Positions 20,801-35,800 of a stretch of DNA of 64,000 nucleotides are shown here, piece by piece (position 1 is the stretch's first letter; the number at the start of each line of letters is the position of its first letter). The stretch comes from Elusimicrobiota bacterium. GTDB taxonomy: Bacteria; Elusimicrobiota; Elusimicrobia; F11. The stretch covers positions 170,087 to 234,086 of the forward strand of contig JAJVIP010000006.1 of the NCBI GenBank assembly GCA_022072025.1, written 5' to 3'. The position numbers and the translations under genes were made by a program. The notes below the pieces were generated by a model. It saw only the letters and a list, made by a program, of their open reading frames with translations. It was not told the origin of the DNA and ran no database searches.

Positions 20801-23800
20801 ATTCGAAAAGGTTCTGCTCGACGGTGGTGTTGCCGAGCGGCTTCACGGTGAAGATACGCGACTCGGTGAGTTGGTCACCGCTGTAGGTGAGAAGGCTGAC
20901 CTCTTTTGTGATCTGACCGCCGCCCGTGTATCGTCGGAAATTGGACCATGCGCCCAAGGTTTCTTCCACCACGCTCATGTCGCCAGTCAAGTCGGTGATG
21001 CGGTAGCGCGTGGTTTCAGCGACGCGGCCGTTCCGGTAAACAAAATCCGTCCGCTCGACTTCTTTGGTGCCGTGCTCATTGATCCGCACGACATCACTGT
21101 GCGAGACAATGCCGTTCGCGCTGTAGGTGAGAATCGTGTCTTCGACGGTTTTCTTGTCGGACACCTGCGGAATCCAGATGCCGCTTCCGTTCAAAGTCGC
21201 GTTCAGGATACGCGTGGCGCGGGTCTGCGTCGGCTTCGGATCGCCGCCTTTCTCGTAATGATATTCGGTGATTTCCGCAGACTTGATGCCGTCGCCATCA
21301 GTCCGAGAAATGGTCGTCTTGGAAACGCGCGGCGGTGTTGAACCCGCGTCATATTCGAACTGCGTAACTTCGAGTGCCGTTTTGGATTTGGCGGTGTTGG
21401 CGAAGCTGCTTGATCTCATCGACGCGAAATCGCGGTGCGCGGCGACGAATTCCGCCAAGGTCGAACTATTCAATTCGTCAGTGAGCGCGATGTGGCTTGT
21501 CCGCGTGGTCCGCGTTTGAGCGTAGAGGTCGCGGTTTTGAAGATTGGTGAAGGCATCGACATGGGTGATCTCGGCCGTCCATTGGTCCACGCCATTCACT
21601 TTCTCACTTGTGATGCGAAGCACGTCAACGGCGCGTTCCTGCTCGTCGTAGTTAAAGAAGGTCCAGCCGGACACGACTTCGCCGGTCGGCCCAACCGTGG
21701 TTTCTTTGATCGCGATTTCCTGGCCGGCGGCGTTTTTGATGGTTTCAAGCCGGTCGCTGGAGCTAAGGCGATTGACGGCGAGATTGATTTTTCCGTCGGC
21801 GCGAGGATTCAGAACATCTTTGAGCTTGAGCTGGATTTCCTGCTTCTCCATCGTCCATGACAACGCCTCGCCATCCTGCGAATAGCCCATATCGGACATC
21901 CGCGTCCAGGTGGTGAAGTTGTTGGGAAGATAAATCTTGTCCGCAGAATTGATGGCGTCCAATCCGCGCATGGCTTCCCACGCCGCCAAGCGGTCCGCTA
22001 GTTGAGGATCGTTTGGCGTCACCGCCTCGAACCGGCCGTTTAGAATCCACCCACTACCGTCCATTGTGACTTCATCGAAGCCGGTCGCTTGCGCGAGACC
22101 ATTGTAGGCGGTGCGGACGCGGATCGTGATGGAGGTATTGTCGAGTTGGGAGCGGATATCCAGATCGGCCAGCGTTACCCCGCGAAGCGACAAACCGCTT
22201 TGCTGGGCCGCGCTCAAGAGCAACAATTTCTCATCGTCGGTTAAATCTTCGGCCTTGGCGAAATACGTTCCGTCTTTCCGTATAAGAACCGATTGGCCCA
22301 AAACCGCATTGAATATATTGAGGTTATTGGTGCGTTCCTCGTCCACCAGATCCAACTCGGAGAACGTGCTCCACAAAAGCGGCTCGAGCGCCGTCGTGAC
22401 CGGCCCCATGACGCGGTTTTTCGCGACCCAGGATTCCATGAGGCCGCGCGCGTTGTAGGAAACGCCGCTCATCTGCGTCACAATAACCGCGCTGCGAAGG
22501 CGCGGTGTAAGCGCGCCGGCCAGTAGATCCAGCTTCTCCTTGCCTGTGAGATCCGACCAGCGAAGGGTAAGACCATTTTCTACCGTCGGGTCGTTTCCGC
22601 GAACGACATTGATCATCTCGCCTTCGAAAGTGACGGTGGCAAACCGTTCCATCTGATTGTTCGCGTTGAAGCCGGACGGCGGAACAAGGGTGACGGAGGT
22701 AACGGTCTTCGCTGAAACAACATCGCCGTTTGAATCTCGCTGCTCGGTCGTCTTCACGCTCACGTTCTCAACGACTTGGCCGTGAATGTTGTAGGCATAG
22801 GAAAGAGACTCGCGCGTCAGAAAGGTTTGACCTTGCTCATCCGTGCGCTCGGTGACGCGGGTGGAACTAAGAAGCTGACCCACCGAATCATATCGGTCGA
22901 AGGTTTGTGTAACTTTGTAGGACTTCCGGTAATCGTCGGTTTCAACCGGCGGAATACCCGACACCGAAACTTCCGACACTTCCATCACTTGGCGGTTGAT
23001 CTCGTTTTCCGCGTTGTAGGAGAAGGCTTCCGTGGTGCTGGTGTTTTGGTTCGATTCGACCACCTTCTTTCCGTCGTCTATGGTGGTGCGTGTCTGCCGC
23101 AAAATTCGGTTGGAATAATCGTAAGCGTGGATGTCAACCATCGTCTCAAAGGCGTGCACCAAAGGACCATTCTCGCCTTGCGTGATTTCCGTGACCTGGT
23201 TGCGAGCGTGTGTGAGCCGGCCCGCCGCGTCATACGTCATATCATCGAGGCTTTCTTCGGTCGTTTTCTTGGCGTTTGATTCGACCGTGCGGCGCTGCCG
23301 AAGAACCTGGCCGGCGGCGTTGTATTGAATGAGATCGGTCGTGATGACCTGGGAACGGTAATAGAGGCTATCGTCGCCGTGAAGGTCCTGCGTGAGCCCC
23401 GTCTCAAGCATGACCGCGGTGGATTTCGAGACGCGGCCCTGAACGTCATACTCGTAAGAAATGGTTTCCTGAATGGATTTCGATTTCTCGACGATCAGAC
23501 GGACAACTTGCGTCAATTGGCCGCGCGCGTTGTAGCTGTGGCCCCATGAAATTGAATCGCTGACTTTCCCTTGAATGCCGTTCGGCAGGACCACGTCTTT
23601 GGCCGAGGCCGCGCTTTCAATCGCATTGAGATTGGCAAGGACGGCGGCCACGTCGCCCGCCTCGACTTCAATCACACGGCTTTTAGCGTAGGTGAGCTGG
23701 CCTTGGGAGTCGTATTTGTTGTCGGCCAATGTGGTTTCGATGGTCGCCCGGTCGCCTTCAATGGAAACGCGGCGCGTTTGGATGGCCTGATCGAGGTCGT

Positions 23801-26800
23801 TGTAGGCTTCAATGATCGTCCAGGTTTCGACGGTCTTTTCATAAACGAAACCGGAGCCGTCGGCGTTCGGAACGCGCTCGGTGGTCACGACATGGGAGGA
23901 AAGGAGCCGACCTTTGGCGTCGTACGTCATGGGCTCGGTCGTCTGCTCGGTGGTGATCTTTCCTTTCTCGCCAGTAGGCAGATCGTCTTCACGCGTGGTG
24001 CGTTGATAGGCCGTGAGGTTTCCAAGTCGGTCATAGTTCATGCCGCTTGTCGTCGTCTCAAAGGAATGGGTAAACGTCTCGCCATTCTGGACGCGCGTTT
24101 CACGCGTGCGGATGGTTTGGCTCGTCATCCGGCCCGCCGCGTCATAGGTGTGTCCCAATGCCTGGTTGATTGAGAGGTTTCCGTTGCCGGGAAGCGAGGC
24201 TTGGAGAAGGCCCGCAAAGACATTGGCCTTCTCGGTTTCGGTTAAGCTGCTCCATTGGCGGGTTTGGTCCGCAATGCTGACAGCGGTCCCGGTAAAGCTC
24301 AATTCCTGGTAGGTGTCCACGAGGCCGCGTCCGTCATAAACAATGTTGCGGCGGGCCGACGTGCGAACCTCGCGGGCATCGAGTTTGATCTTAACGTCGG
24401 AAGATTGGCTAAGTGATTCCAAAGTGAACACCCTGCCCGCCAGCGTCACACTTTCGCCGGCCACCAGCTTCTCGGCGTCGCTTTGGCTGATGGAAACACC
24501 GGTGCTGCCCACTTGGAACGAACGGCCGGTCAGGAGGCCGCGGGCGCGGTCGCGGGCCTGGGATTCGTCGGTCTTAATCCGGTCGAGTTCTTCCCCTTCC
24601 AGTGTCAGGTCGGCTCGTGCTTCTTTGAGGTTGTCCAGGCGAGAGGAGAGCGCCGACAAAGCCGCATCGCCGCGTTCCCGTGTTTGCCGCGACTGATCCA
24701 GGGTGTCGCTTGCCGTGTTGAAAGCCGCCAGCGAGTCCTCTTTTTCATCAAAGGCGCCCTTCCAAGAGGTCGCCACGGACTTGAGGCCGTTCGCATCCAG
24801 AATGGAACCCAAGAACCGCCCGGTCAGGAAAGCCAGCCCCGCATTGCCAGACATTTGATCGTTTAATTTTGAAAGCTGGTTGCTCGCAGCTAAACTGAAC
24901 GATTGAAGGAGCGAAACCGCGTTTTTCGCGGTGGTCAATTTCAGGTCGGCCGCCTTGAACGCAGCGTCGGCCAAGTCGAAATCCGATTGCTTCGCGGCGA
25001 GAGTGACATTCAAAACATCATTTAGATGGTTCAGCGCAATAGTGTAATTGGATTCAGCGGTATTCTTTAGCCCGGTTATGTTAGTGATACGCGACTGAAC
25101 GTCGGTAACCTTATTTACCCAATAGTCGCGCTGTTCGGGGAGGGTCTTGAAATATTCAATCGGTGTTGTGAATGAAGTTCCGAGGCGATCATGAATCCAT
25201 TGAGGGTACCTCGCCGCAGCATCCTTCCAGCCTGATATGGCTTGAATGACTTCGTCCGGTGTTCTTTCACCCACGTTTAACCAGTTAGGAGTGCAATCGA
25301 AACACTTACCCGTGCCTCCAAACTGTTGAATGACCTTATCTCCTTGCAAGACAAATCGGACGTGCAGCCAACCCCAGCCGAAAATGCCGAATGGAAATTC
25401 AATGTACGCGATGACGCCGCCGTTCTCGTTGCGGATCTGCTCCATTCGCTGATCGATCTTGTCAATTTCGTTTTGGTAGCCGGCCTTCTCCGTGTTTAGC
25501 TGGGCAAGCTGCCGCTCGTATTCCCGCAAAACTCCTTCCAATCCACCGACGCCATCTGCTTCTAAGTCCGTTCCGTAAAGACTTGTCTTCTGTTCAAGAA
25601 CGGCATTGAGCGCTGCCTGCAATTCCACCAACTCGTCGTTGCGTTCTTGCAGCCGGGCTGCGCGGACCGCCTCGTATCCGGCCACGGTGTCCTCGATGGC
25701 CGCGGTGATGTCCGTCCGCAAAAGATCGGATTTGGAAATGAGATCGGTCAAAGATGATTTAAGGCTTTGGGTGAGAGTGTTAAGAGAACTGAGCGCCACG
25801 CTCGGATTCCAGGCCGCGAGTTCCGCCGCGCGCGCCGCATCGATCGGCAAGGACGGATCCCAGGCGCGGGCCGCCGCTTTGGCTTCCTGTGATTTCGTGA
25901 CCCACTGGTCGAGAAGGGTCTTGTAGCTGGCATAGAGCGCCACGATCTCGGCGCTTTGCGTTCTGAAACCGCCAAGCGTGTCCGCGTAGGAAAGAAGGGA
26001 ATTGAGCTGCGTATCCAAGTCCCCGCGCCGCGCGAGTTCCGAGGCCACCAGTTGGTCAAGATTCGCCACAATGCCTTCCCAATTTGTCCGGTTGTCCAAG
26101 ACTTGTTTTTGGAGGTCGGCCATCTGCGTGGCGATAGCGGAAAGAGCCGCCAGTTTTTCGTCCAGTTCAGCGGCCAAAGTCTCAAGCGTGTTCTCATTGG
26201 AGGCTTCGGCCCGGAGTCTTGCTTCCAGCCGGACGGCGATCTCATCCAGAACAGCTTGAGGGTTAGATGCGTCGGGCAAACCCGCGCCGAAAACGGTTTT
26301 GGCTTCCTCGTAGGCGGCCAACCATTCCGCCTGCCGCGCGGCCAACGCTTGCTGCGCGTCTGCCAAGCGGCCGCCTTGAAGGTTAACCATATCGATTAAC
26401 TCTTGAAGCGATTGGTGGATGCTGGTGAGTTCCGAGAAATCCTGAAACGCGATGCCGCGTTTGGTGCTCGTCAAATCGTAATCGGACATTTGATTCGCGC
26501 CGTTGTAGCGGACGTTTTCAAACGTGCTGATCAGAACCGACTCTTTGACTTCGATGTAATCCGGCGAGGTGTTATCCGATTTAAGGCGTCCAACCAAGGC
26601 TGTACGCTGCGCGGCGGAGAGGCTCGCCCAATTCGTGACCACGCCATCCAACGTTAGTGAATCGTTCTCAAAGGTCATCTCCGTAAACAAGGTCGCCTGA
26701 TCGAGCGCGTTGTATTCGAAGCCGGTTCGGAAAATCCATGTCACCTTATCCAGTGGTTCGCCGGCGCCGTCGAATCCAGTTTCATGGATCCGCGCGGCAT

Positions 26801-29800
26801 AGGTCGCTTGGTGCTGCGTGGTGCCTTCATACGTGACTTCGATTTCGGACACCGATCTCTTTTCACGAGCCGCGGAGTTGGCGGTCGTTTCGATCCATTG
26901 AATAGGGCGCATCCGTTCGTCGTATTGGGTGCCGGATTTGTGCGTGACGGTTGCCACATAGTCGAACGGATGGAGCTTCGCGTAAGCGGAGTTGGCGACG
27001 TCCATGTCCGGCAATTCGGAAAAGCCGATGCCTTGCAGAAGTTGACCAACTTTGACGGACAGGGCTGCTATCGCGTCCACCAAGGATGGGAGCGCCGTCT
27101 GAACCTTGGCAATAAGAGTGGGATCGGCCGGGTTCATCATCGAACCCAAATCACCGAGGATTTCTTTCAACAGTTCGATGCCGGAAACGCCGGCAAGCTG
27201 AGTTGCGATCCAGTTTTGGGAGGCGAGAAGGTTGGCAGCGGAATCATCGGCGTTCTTGAATCCGAGAAGCGACATCAACGAGAGAGTTAGGCTTGCGGGC
27301 GGAAGCGAGGCGGCGAAGGTCGCCAGCCAATCGTTAAACCGTCGGATGATGCCGGCGACCGCCGATTCCTCGGCGCTGACGGTCACGCTATCAAGGAGCC
27401 GGCCGTCCGCCGCGGCGTAAACCAAACCATCAACGACGGTCTGAACGGGTTTCTCCGACGCATTTGAGCCAAGCGCCAAGTCCACATAGCCGGCCAACAT
27501 GCCTTCGATGTTTGCGGAATTGGCCGCTTGGTCGGCGGCGGTGTAGTAGCGGGTTTCCTGCCGCTGCGTGACCGAGGAGCTTTCCTGGGTGCCGTCATTC
27601 GTCTCGCGCGAAGTGGTTTCGCGGTCGACATAGGAGTTCAAACGGCCATCCGCTTTGTATTCGGCGTTCGACCATTCGCGCGTGGAGGTGATCGTGCCGG
27701 AATCCGTGGTTTCACGAACCGTCGTGACCGTGAAATGATGCTGCTGGCCGAGCGCCGTGTAAGCGTCGGCAAAAGGCGCGGCCCAGGCGGTCGTGAAGGT
27801 TTCTTTGAGGATGCCGCCTTCGGTGACGGTGCCAGTTTCTTCGTAACCGATCAGTTGCGACTTGTCGTTGTAGCCACCAGTGATGCGCCAATCGGAGTCG
27901 GTTGTTTTCCCGAAACTCGTCAGTGTTTGATGATAGGACGAAATCCTTTCTTTGGTGTCGTAAGTCGCATTTGTCCAGGTTTTCGTGTAGCCGCCCTGTT
28001 GCAGATTCCAGCCATTCTCCTGGTAAGACTGGGTTTGGCCGAGGGCGTTGGTGGTGATGGCGGTTTGTTCTTTCTCATAACGACCGCTGTCGGTCCAGCC
28101 GGATTCATTAAACGAATGAAGGCGACCCAGCGCATCGTACACCGGCAATCCTTCTCCGGCAGCAAGCCCCCAATCCTTTCGCGCGTATTGATTGCTCGAC
28201 AATCCTTCTTCGTGATACCCGGTAACGAAACCATCGGCGTCATATGTGATGTCAGATCGCGTGAAATTATTAACGCCCTGGCTTTCCGAGAATCCGGTTT
28301 CCGTAAAGGACGTGGCGCGGCCTGCCGAGTCCAGCGTTGTCGCGGTCCACGCCCGATCATAGCGACCGGAAGCGGCGCTGAAACCTTCCTCTTGATAGGA
28401 AAGAAGATGTCCGGCGCCGTTGTACGCCATGTCCTTCCGCTCGAACGATGTTGGCGTGTCGCGGGTGTCGATGACGGTCTGGCCCGCGCCATCTTTCACC
28501 CAGCGGGCGGATGTTTCATCGAATGAAACCAACAGGCCGCGGTCTTGAACGTTATAAATCGCGTTCGACCAGGACCGCGTGGCGGTTTCTGTGAATTGGA
28601 TCGCGCGTGTCGTCGGATCGAAATAGGTGAGACTGGTTGTTTCGTCAAATCCGAGGAGCCGTCCCAATTCATCATAAGCTGGGTTCTGCCAAACGCGAGA
28701 GGATGATTGATCGGCAAGCGTCGGAACCACCAGCGTCGAATTCTCGACGTAGCGGACCACCTGGCCCAACCCGTTGTAAGTGACGTCCGTCCATTCCCGC
28801 GTCGTGGTTTTCGCGTCGCCTATCACACCGTCGGAGTAATCGCGGACGATGGTTTCTGTGTAGTGATGCTGTTGACCGCCGGTCGTGTAGGCGTCAGCGA
28901 AGCGGGCGTCCCATGTTTTCGTGTAGCGGCCCGCTTCGACGCTCGAACCGGTTTCCGTATATAACACCAATTGACCCTTGCTGTTAAATTGAGCGTCACC
29001 CCAACTTTTTTCGTAGGCGCCGAGCTGGTCGGAGATACCCCTCTCCGAGTATCCCGCCTGCCGATCCTGTTTGTCATAGACGATGCCGGAGGAGTGACGC
29101 TCGAAATTACCGAAGGCGTTGGCGCCGGTTTCGTCCCATGCAGTGAGATGGCCCAGGCCGTCATAGGCGCCCGCCGTCCAGTCCAAATTCGTGATGTTGA
29201 AGACGGGACTTCCATCGCCCAATGTTCCGATGAGCTCACGCTGTTCGTCGTGATAGGAGGTTAAGCGCTGTTGAGGGTCGTACTCCATCGCAGTTCGCTG
29301 GACCGTCGTTTGAGTACCAAGCGCGTCTCCGGATTTCGATGATTGGTTTGTGGTTTCGGTGTAACCGGATACTAGGCCGCGGCCATCGTAGCCGGTGTCG
29401 CTTCGACGAACGCGAGTCACCAAACCCGGCGTGGCCGATGACGTGATTTCTTGGTCGTAGCCATCCAACCGGCCGGTCTGCTGATCGTAAATTGTGCCCG
29501 TCTGTTTGATGGTGGTGGTTTCGTTTAATTTTCCGTCGACGGAAACTCTCTTGGTTTGTTCAATGCGGGTGAGAATCCGACCGAGTCCGTCATAGGTCGC
29601 GCCGATCAAGGTCACGGTCTTTGTCACGTCCGGCTCGGCGGAGGAAATCACGATTTCGATGGAGCTGGTGAGCTGGCCCAAAGTGTTGTAGGTCGTCTGG
29701 CTGCGGGCTTGCGTGGTCCATGAATCCACTTCCTGGCCGTTCGGCAGCGTTCCTTTCTTCTCGGTAAGGGTGGAATAGCCGAACAGATACCCGCCTTGAG

Positions 29801-32800
29801 TGTAGGTTTGGTTCGACCACGTTTGGGTTTCGATAACGTTCGGTTTATCGGATGAGGTTAAAACCTGTTTCTCGGAAACACGGAGGCCCTGGGCGTTGTA
29901 AGCCACGTTTGAGCGGGCCACGCTGGAAACCAAGTCGCCGCGCGTCACGCTTTCCCGGTTGCCAGTCAACTGTCCGAAATCGTTGTAAGACGCATTCGAC
30001 CAAACGAGGTTTTCCGTCACGTCGGGCGAATTGGAATTGGTCGTGTCTTGATGGTAAGAAACGATGCGACCCGCTTCGTTGAACACGGCGTCGTGATAAT
30101 TGATGGAGATCGTCTCAAAAGGCGCGGCCGCGGCGCCGTTAAATTTCCGCGAGGTTTGATTGTAAGCGCTGATTAAGCCGTCTTGGTTCAACGTGCCGGA
30201 CCAATCTGTTTCTTCTCTCAAATCCTGCTGCCTCGTGACCTGGTGGTATCGGCTGAGTCGGCCAAATCGGTCGTAGGCTTGATTTGATCTCGTCACCTGG
30301 CTCACGATCTCAAAATCCATTGCCGTTAAATCCGATCCATCCATGAGTTCGCCATCAACACGGCGCAACGAATCCGTGTAACCGGCCAGTTGTCCCAAAG
30401 CGTTGTAGGTCATGCCGGTCCGGCCCGTCTCGGATTTCACGCCGAGAGCCAAATCTTCTTCGGTTTCATCGTAGGCCGTAATCACGTTCAGCGACGAATA
30501 AATTTGGTTGGAGCGAGTGGTAATGGTGTGGAGATCGAGCGCTTCTCCGTTCACTTCTCCGGTTCTCGCGGTGTCGCGGACAAATCCATCCAATTGGCCG
30601 AGCGCGTTGAATCCGCCCGCCGTGTAGAGAACGATTGTCGTGACCGCCGGTTCATCGGAAGAAATCGTGGTTTCCTCATAAGCGATCTGGCGATTGCTGG
30701 TGTCATAAGTGATGCCGGAGCGAAGGGTTTGCGTGACGATGGACAAGACGGCGCCGTCTTTGGTCAGCGCTTCGGAATAAGAAAGAACCTGGCCTTCGCC
30801 GTTGTAAAGAACGTTCTCCATAATCCGTTCTTCGGAGGCCTGGCCATCTTCTTCTTTGGCGGTCTTCTCATAAACAAGACGGCCAAGATTGTCATAACGA
30901 CGCGTAGCCGTGAGCGAAGTGGTTTTGTTGAGCGCGGCGCCGTTGTCGGCCTGGCTTTTTTCCGTGCGGATTTCGCGCGAGCTGAGCAGAAGTCCAGCAA
31001 GCGTGTAAACCGCGTCGTGGAATTCCGTCATAATGATTAAGTCCGGGCTCTCCGAGGAGACATTCGTCTCCACATAATCCGAAAGACGACCGTGGCCATC
31101 ATAGGCAAGAGCGGAACGATTTGAAGTTTCAACCAAAAGCGTGGTGCCACTATCCAAATCCCGATGAGTCGCCACGCGGTCAAAGCCGGTGATCTGGCCT
31201 TTGACGTTGAATCCATCGGCTGCCCAAAGCGTTGAAACAACGAGGTCAGGGCTGGCCGTAAGGTTGACGGAATTCTCAAGCGTTTGGACGACATTGCCGA
31301 GCCGGTCGTATCCCGTCGCAACACGATCCGTTCGCAGAGTGTAATCAAGCGTCGGTCCTTGAACACTGGTTTCTTCCGAGTAAGTGAGCAACCGCCCTTT
31401 GTTGTCGTAAGCGCCGACGCTCCATTCCACGGTTTGAAGAACGTCGGCCTTGTCGGTGCCGGAGCCGAGCTCGCGGTAGCCTGTCGTCTGGCCCAAATTG
31501 TTGTATTGGATCGCCTCGCGCGTGGTGGTTTGGGTCACATCATAATCGCCTTCCTTCGTTTTCACGGATTCCGTATAGGACGCGCGCTGCAAATGCGTGT
31601 TGTAGGCGATGCCCCGAACGGACTTCGTTTGCGAGAAGGTGGCGCCGATCGCGGTGATCTCGTCATACCCTTGGATCAAGTTTCCGAGGTATCCGGCGGC
31701 TTGCCAGGTGACAAGAAGAACGTCGTCAGGCCGTGTCGCTTCACGCCGGGTTTCCGTATAGCTAAGAAGACGGCCCGCCGCATCATACGTCGTGCCGGTT
31801 CGCTCGGCGGTGTTCGTCACGTTCAACGCCGCGGGCGCGTTGGAGGTCGCATCTTTGCGGGTTGAAGAAAGATTTTCAGTGTCGAGCTGCCCGAACCCAT
31901 TGTAAGTCCGGTTCGAGTGGACGGTGATTTGCAAGAGGTCCGGCTGATCGTCGGAGCGGACGGTTTCGGTATAGGTTTTTTGACGGCCCTGCGAATCATA
32001 AGTGATGGCTGAAAGGTCGGTGGTGGTCAACACATCAAGCGAGGTTCCATCCAGTGATGTGCGGCGCGACACTTCATGAGAGGACACCAGCCTACCCGCA
32101 ACGTCGTTCACACCGCTCCAAGTAATTTCCTGTCGAGCGCCGGTTTGATCGTCGGAGGATTGCCACTCATGATAAGAGGAGAGATTCCCTAAGAGATCAT
32201 AGCCCGCTTGGTCCCGCGTCACCGTCGTAACGACCTGGCCGGCGCCGGGATTGGTCACCGTTCGCGTTTCGCGGAAACCGGACGCCTGATTAAATCCGTT
32301 CAGTGTTGTTTCAAGACGGCGCATTGTTTCCTTAACGCCGGTGGTGCGGTTCTCGACGGTGTCGTCGTAAGCTGCGAGTTCGTTGTAGCGCTGATAGGTC
32401 AGGCCGCTTCGCGCGTGGGTTTTCTCGACGAAGAGGCGGCTGCCGTCGCCCAATGTTCCTTCTTCGACGATGTTCTCCTGCAAACCGGTGAGCCGTCCAA
32501 AACCATCGAAGCCGGAGGCTGCCCATTGAACCGTGGTGGTCATGTCAGGGCTGGCGGAACTGGTGTTCGCTTCGGTGTAAGCCGTCATGCGGCCGCGCAC
32601 GTCGTAAGTGATGCCGCTGCGAAGATTATCCTGAACAACCTCGAAATCCGATCCGCGCCGTATCACGGACTCGGAATAGCTTTTCACTTGGGAGGTGGTC
32701 GTAAATGCGGTCGCTTCCCAAACCTTGGTGGTGGCAACGCCGTTTGACATTTCCACTGTTCGCTCTTTGGTCAAGCGGCCCAATGCGTCAAAGCTGCGAG

Positions 32801-35800
32801 AATCAATCGTGATTTGGGTCGTGCGATCCAGAACCACGTCGTCGTTTTCATCGCGGCCGGTTTCTGTTTTCGTTTCTTGTAAAGAGGCCATCTGGCCGTA
32901 ACTGTTGTAACCGGTTCCGGTGCGGCGAAGCGTCGTGATCAAATTTGGCGTCAGCGTTTGCAATTCAAGATAGGTCAGAATCCGGTCTTGACCGTCGAAG
33001 ATGATGGCGGAACGGGCGCTGATGGTTTCTTTCAGAACCGTGCCATTACCGCGGTCCACGTTTTGATCCGTGCGGTTGTAGGCAGAGACGCGGCCATGCC
33101 CGTCATAAGCGGCCACCTGCCAGATCACGCGATTCGTCAAATCCTCGGCGTCGCTGGAATTTGTGTCTTCGGTGTAGGATTTCAGCCGTCCCTGGTTGTC
33201 ATAGCTGACGCCCAAGCGTTCCACCCTCCGCGTGAGAGACAGGCCGTTCCCTGTCTGTTCCGACTCCTCGACAAAGCCGGTGAGTTGATTCAGGTTGTCA
33301 TAGGTTCCCGTCCAATCAGTCGCCGTGGCGACCCCAAGCCCATCGGTGGACGTTTCTTCATAAGATTCCATCCGGCCCATCCCATCGAAACGAATGTTTC
33401 CGCGGTTTCGCGTGGTCGTGAGGTCAAACTTTGTGGGATCGGCCGCATCGAATTCGCGGCGGGATTCCTGAAAACTCACAAGCTGGCTCCGCTTGTTATA
33501 AGCGCCTGACCATTCAAGTTCCGAAGTCAAATCCGGTCGCTCTGAGTTTGTCTCTTTCTCATGGTACGCGGTCAAACGTCCAAAAGCATCAAAAGTAATT
33601 CCATCTCGCGTAATGACGGTGGCTTGATCGCCCGCGGTCGTTGTTTCTTTATAGGAAGTGACGCGGCCCACGGTGTCGATCAGAAGCGTGTTCCATTGAA
33701 CGGTCGTGGTCACGTCCGGCGCGTTGGACGCGGTGCGGCTCTCCGTATAAGACGATAAGATGCGCGCGAGATTGTAGGTCTTGTTCGAAACCGTGATAGT
33801 TTCGACGAGACTGAGATTTTGCGAGCCGGAGGTTCCGGTGGTCGTGATCTCATCGGTGTATCCGGTTTGAAGCTCGCGGCCGTCATAAGCAATTCCGGTG
33901 CGGCGCGTCGTGCGCGTTCGCAAATCCGTGAGCGATCCGAACAGTCCTTTCTCTTTATCAGTCGCTGTTAAAACATACGAGACGAGAAGGTTCCGGTCGT
34001 CGTAAACCATATTGGTCTGCGTTTGCGAGATTAGCAGGGCTGGCGTGTCTGACCGCTCGATGGTTTCGCTCAAGGACGCCTCAAGTCCGCGTGTGTTGTA
34101 AGTGGTGTCCAATCGATTGGTTGTGACGGTCAAATCAATTTCCCCACCCGACTCGGCTTCGCCGCGGGTCCGCACTTTCTCGCGGAACGAGATAAGTTGA
34201 CCCTGGCTGTTGTAAGCGCCGCGCGACCAAACCGTGACCTTGGAAGCCTCCGGCGCATCGGAAGTGTTTTCCGTGTCCTTGTAATAGGTCATCTGACCGA
34301 CGGTGTTGTAGGTCACATAACGACGCGCTTTGGTCGACATCACCCGATAAATCTCTTGGCCGTTTTCATCTCTGGCCGTTGTTGTCACCGATTCGTCCCG
34401 TCCGGTCTCTTGCGCCAACGAGTTGTAGGTGATGTCGGTTACGATGGCGTCCGTCGTGTAACCATCCGCCTCCATCATCTTCTCGCGGTAACCCGCCAAC
34501 TGGCTGTCGCCGTTGTAAATCATCGCCGTCCGATCCACCTTGCGGGTTCCAACAATCCCCGTGCCTTGAATCTCGTCGTGGTAGCCGATCAACCGCTCGG
34601 CAGGGTCGTAAAGAATTCCGCTGCGTGACGTGGTCAGAATTTTCAAAATCGTTGCGCCGGTCGTCTGAACAAGATTTTCTTTGTACGCCGTGACCTGGCC
34701 GAGCGGATCGTAAAGCATATCGGCGCGAACAATCGTGGTCACCATGGCCGGCGCGTCGGAGCCGGTCATTACGTCTTTGTAAGACAGAAGTCGTCCCTGC
34801 GCGTCGTAGGTCATGTCGGTGCGGACTTTGGATTCGGACTTGTTCAGGTTAGCGCCGGTGGAGGTCGTATCTTCAATGTAACCACTGACGCGGCCGCGCT
34901 CGTTAAAGGTGGCATCGCGCCGCACCACTTTTGTGGTCACGTCCATCGATATCAAAAGGTACGTGGAGCGCCCCGGCGCCAGCGACAAGATGACGGTGCC
35001 ATTCGCAGTTTCCTTAACAACGTCCTGGCCCGACAAGAGCGCGGCTTTCTCGTCATCGGTCAGTGAGTTCCAATCCATTTCGACGCCCGCAAAAAGAAGC
35101 GAAGCCCCTTCCAGCATCTTCGCGTCAATGGATTCAAGGTCAGGCAAATCATGTTTGGTTTTTCCATGCTGATGAATCGTTTCTTCTTGGTTGGCGATAC
35201 CGCCGAAAGAATCGTAGGTGATGCCGGCCAAGACGCGGTCGGTGACAAGATCCGGGGTACGCGTATCAACGGAGGATTCTTGGAATCCAAGCGACTGGCC
35301 GAAACGGTTGTAAGCCAGATTCGCGCGGCGGGTGGTGACGGTGTAGTTATTTTGGAAAAGGGATTTCGATTGATGGAATACCGTCAATCGGTCGGCGGTG
35401 ACGAGGCCCGCACCGTTGAACGAGGTCGCATCCCAAACGGTTTTTAAGTTCGTGCTGAGTGCGTTCGATGTTGTTTCTTCCTCGTAATGGTTCAACCGGC
35501 TCAAAATGTCGTAGGTCGAAACGCGGCGCGCGGTTCTTTCTTCGATGGAAAGCTTGATGTGGAGCCGGAGATTCCCTTGATCCATCCGGATTGTCGTGTT
35601 GTCCGGCAGCGTGACGCTTTCGCCCGCTAAAATATCTGCTTTTATTTCATCCGAGAAGCCGTCCCACGCGTAGAAGCTGCCGAAGTCCGTGAGAAGATTT
35701 TTCAGAAATTCGGTTTTTTCTTCGGCGGAGAATTCCATCCAGTTGTCCGGCAAGGATTTCGCGCCGTCGTAGGTTTTGAGATTGGTTTCGCCGAAGCTTA

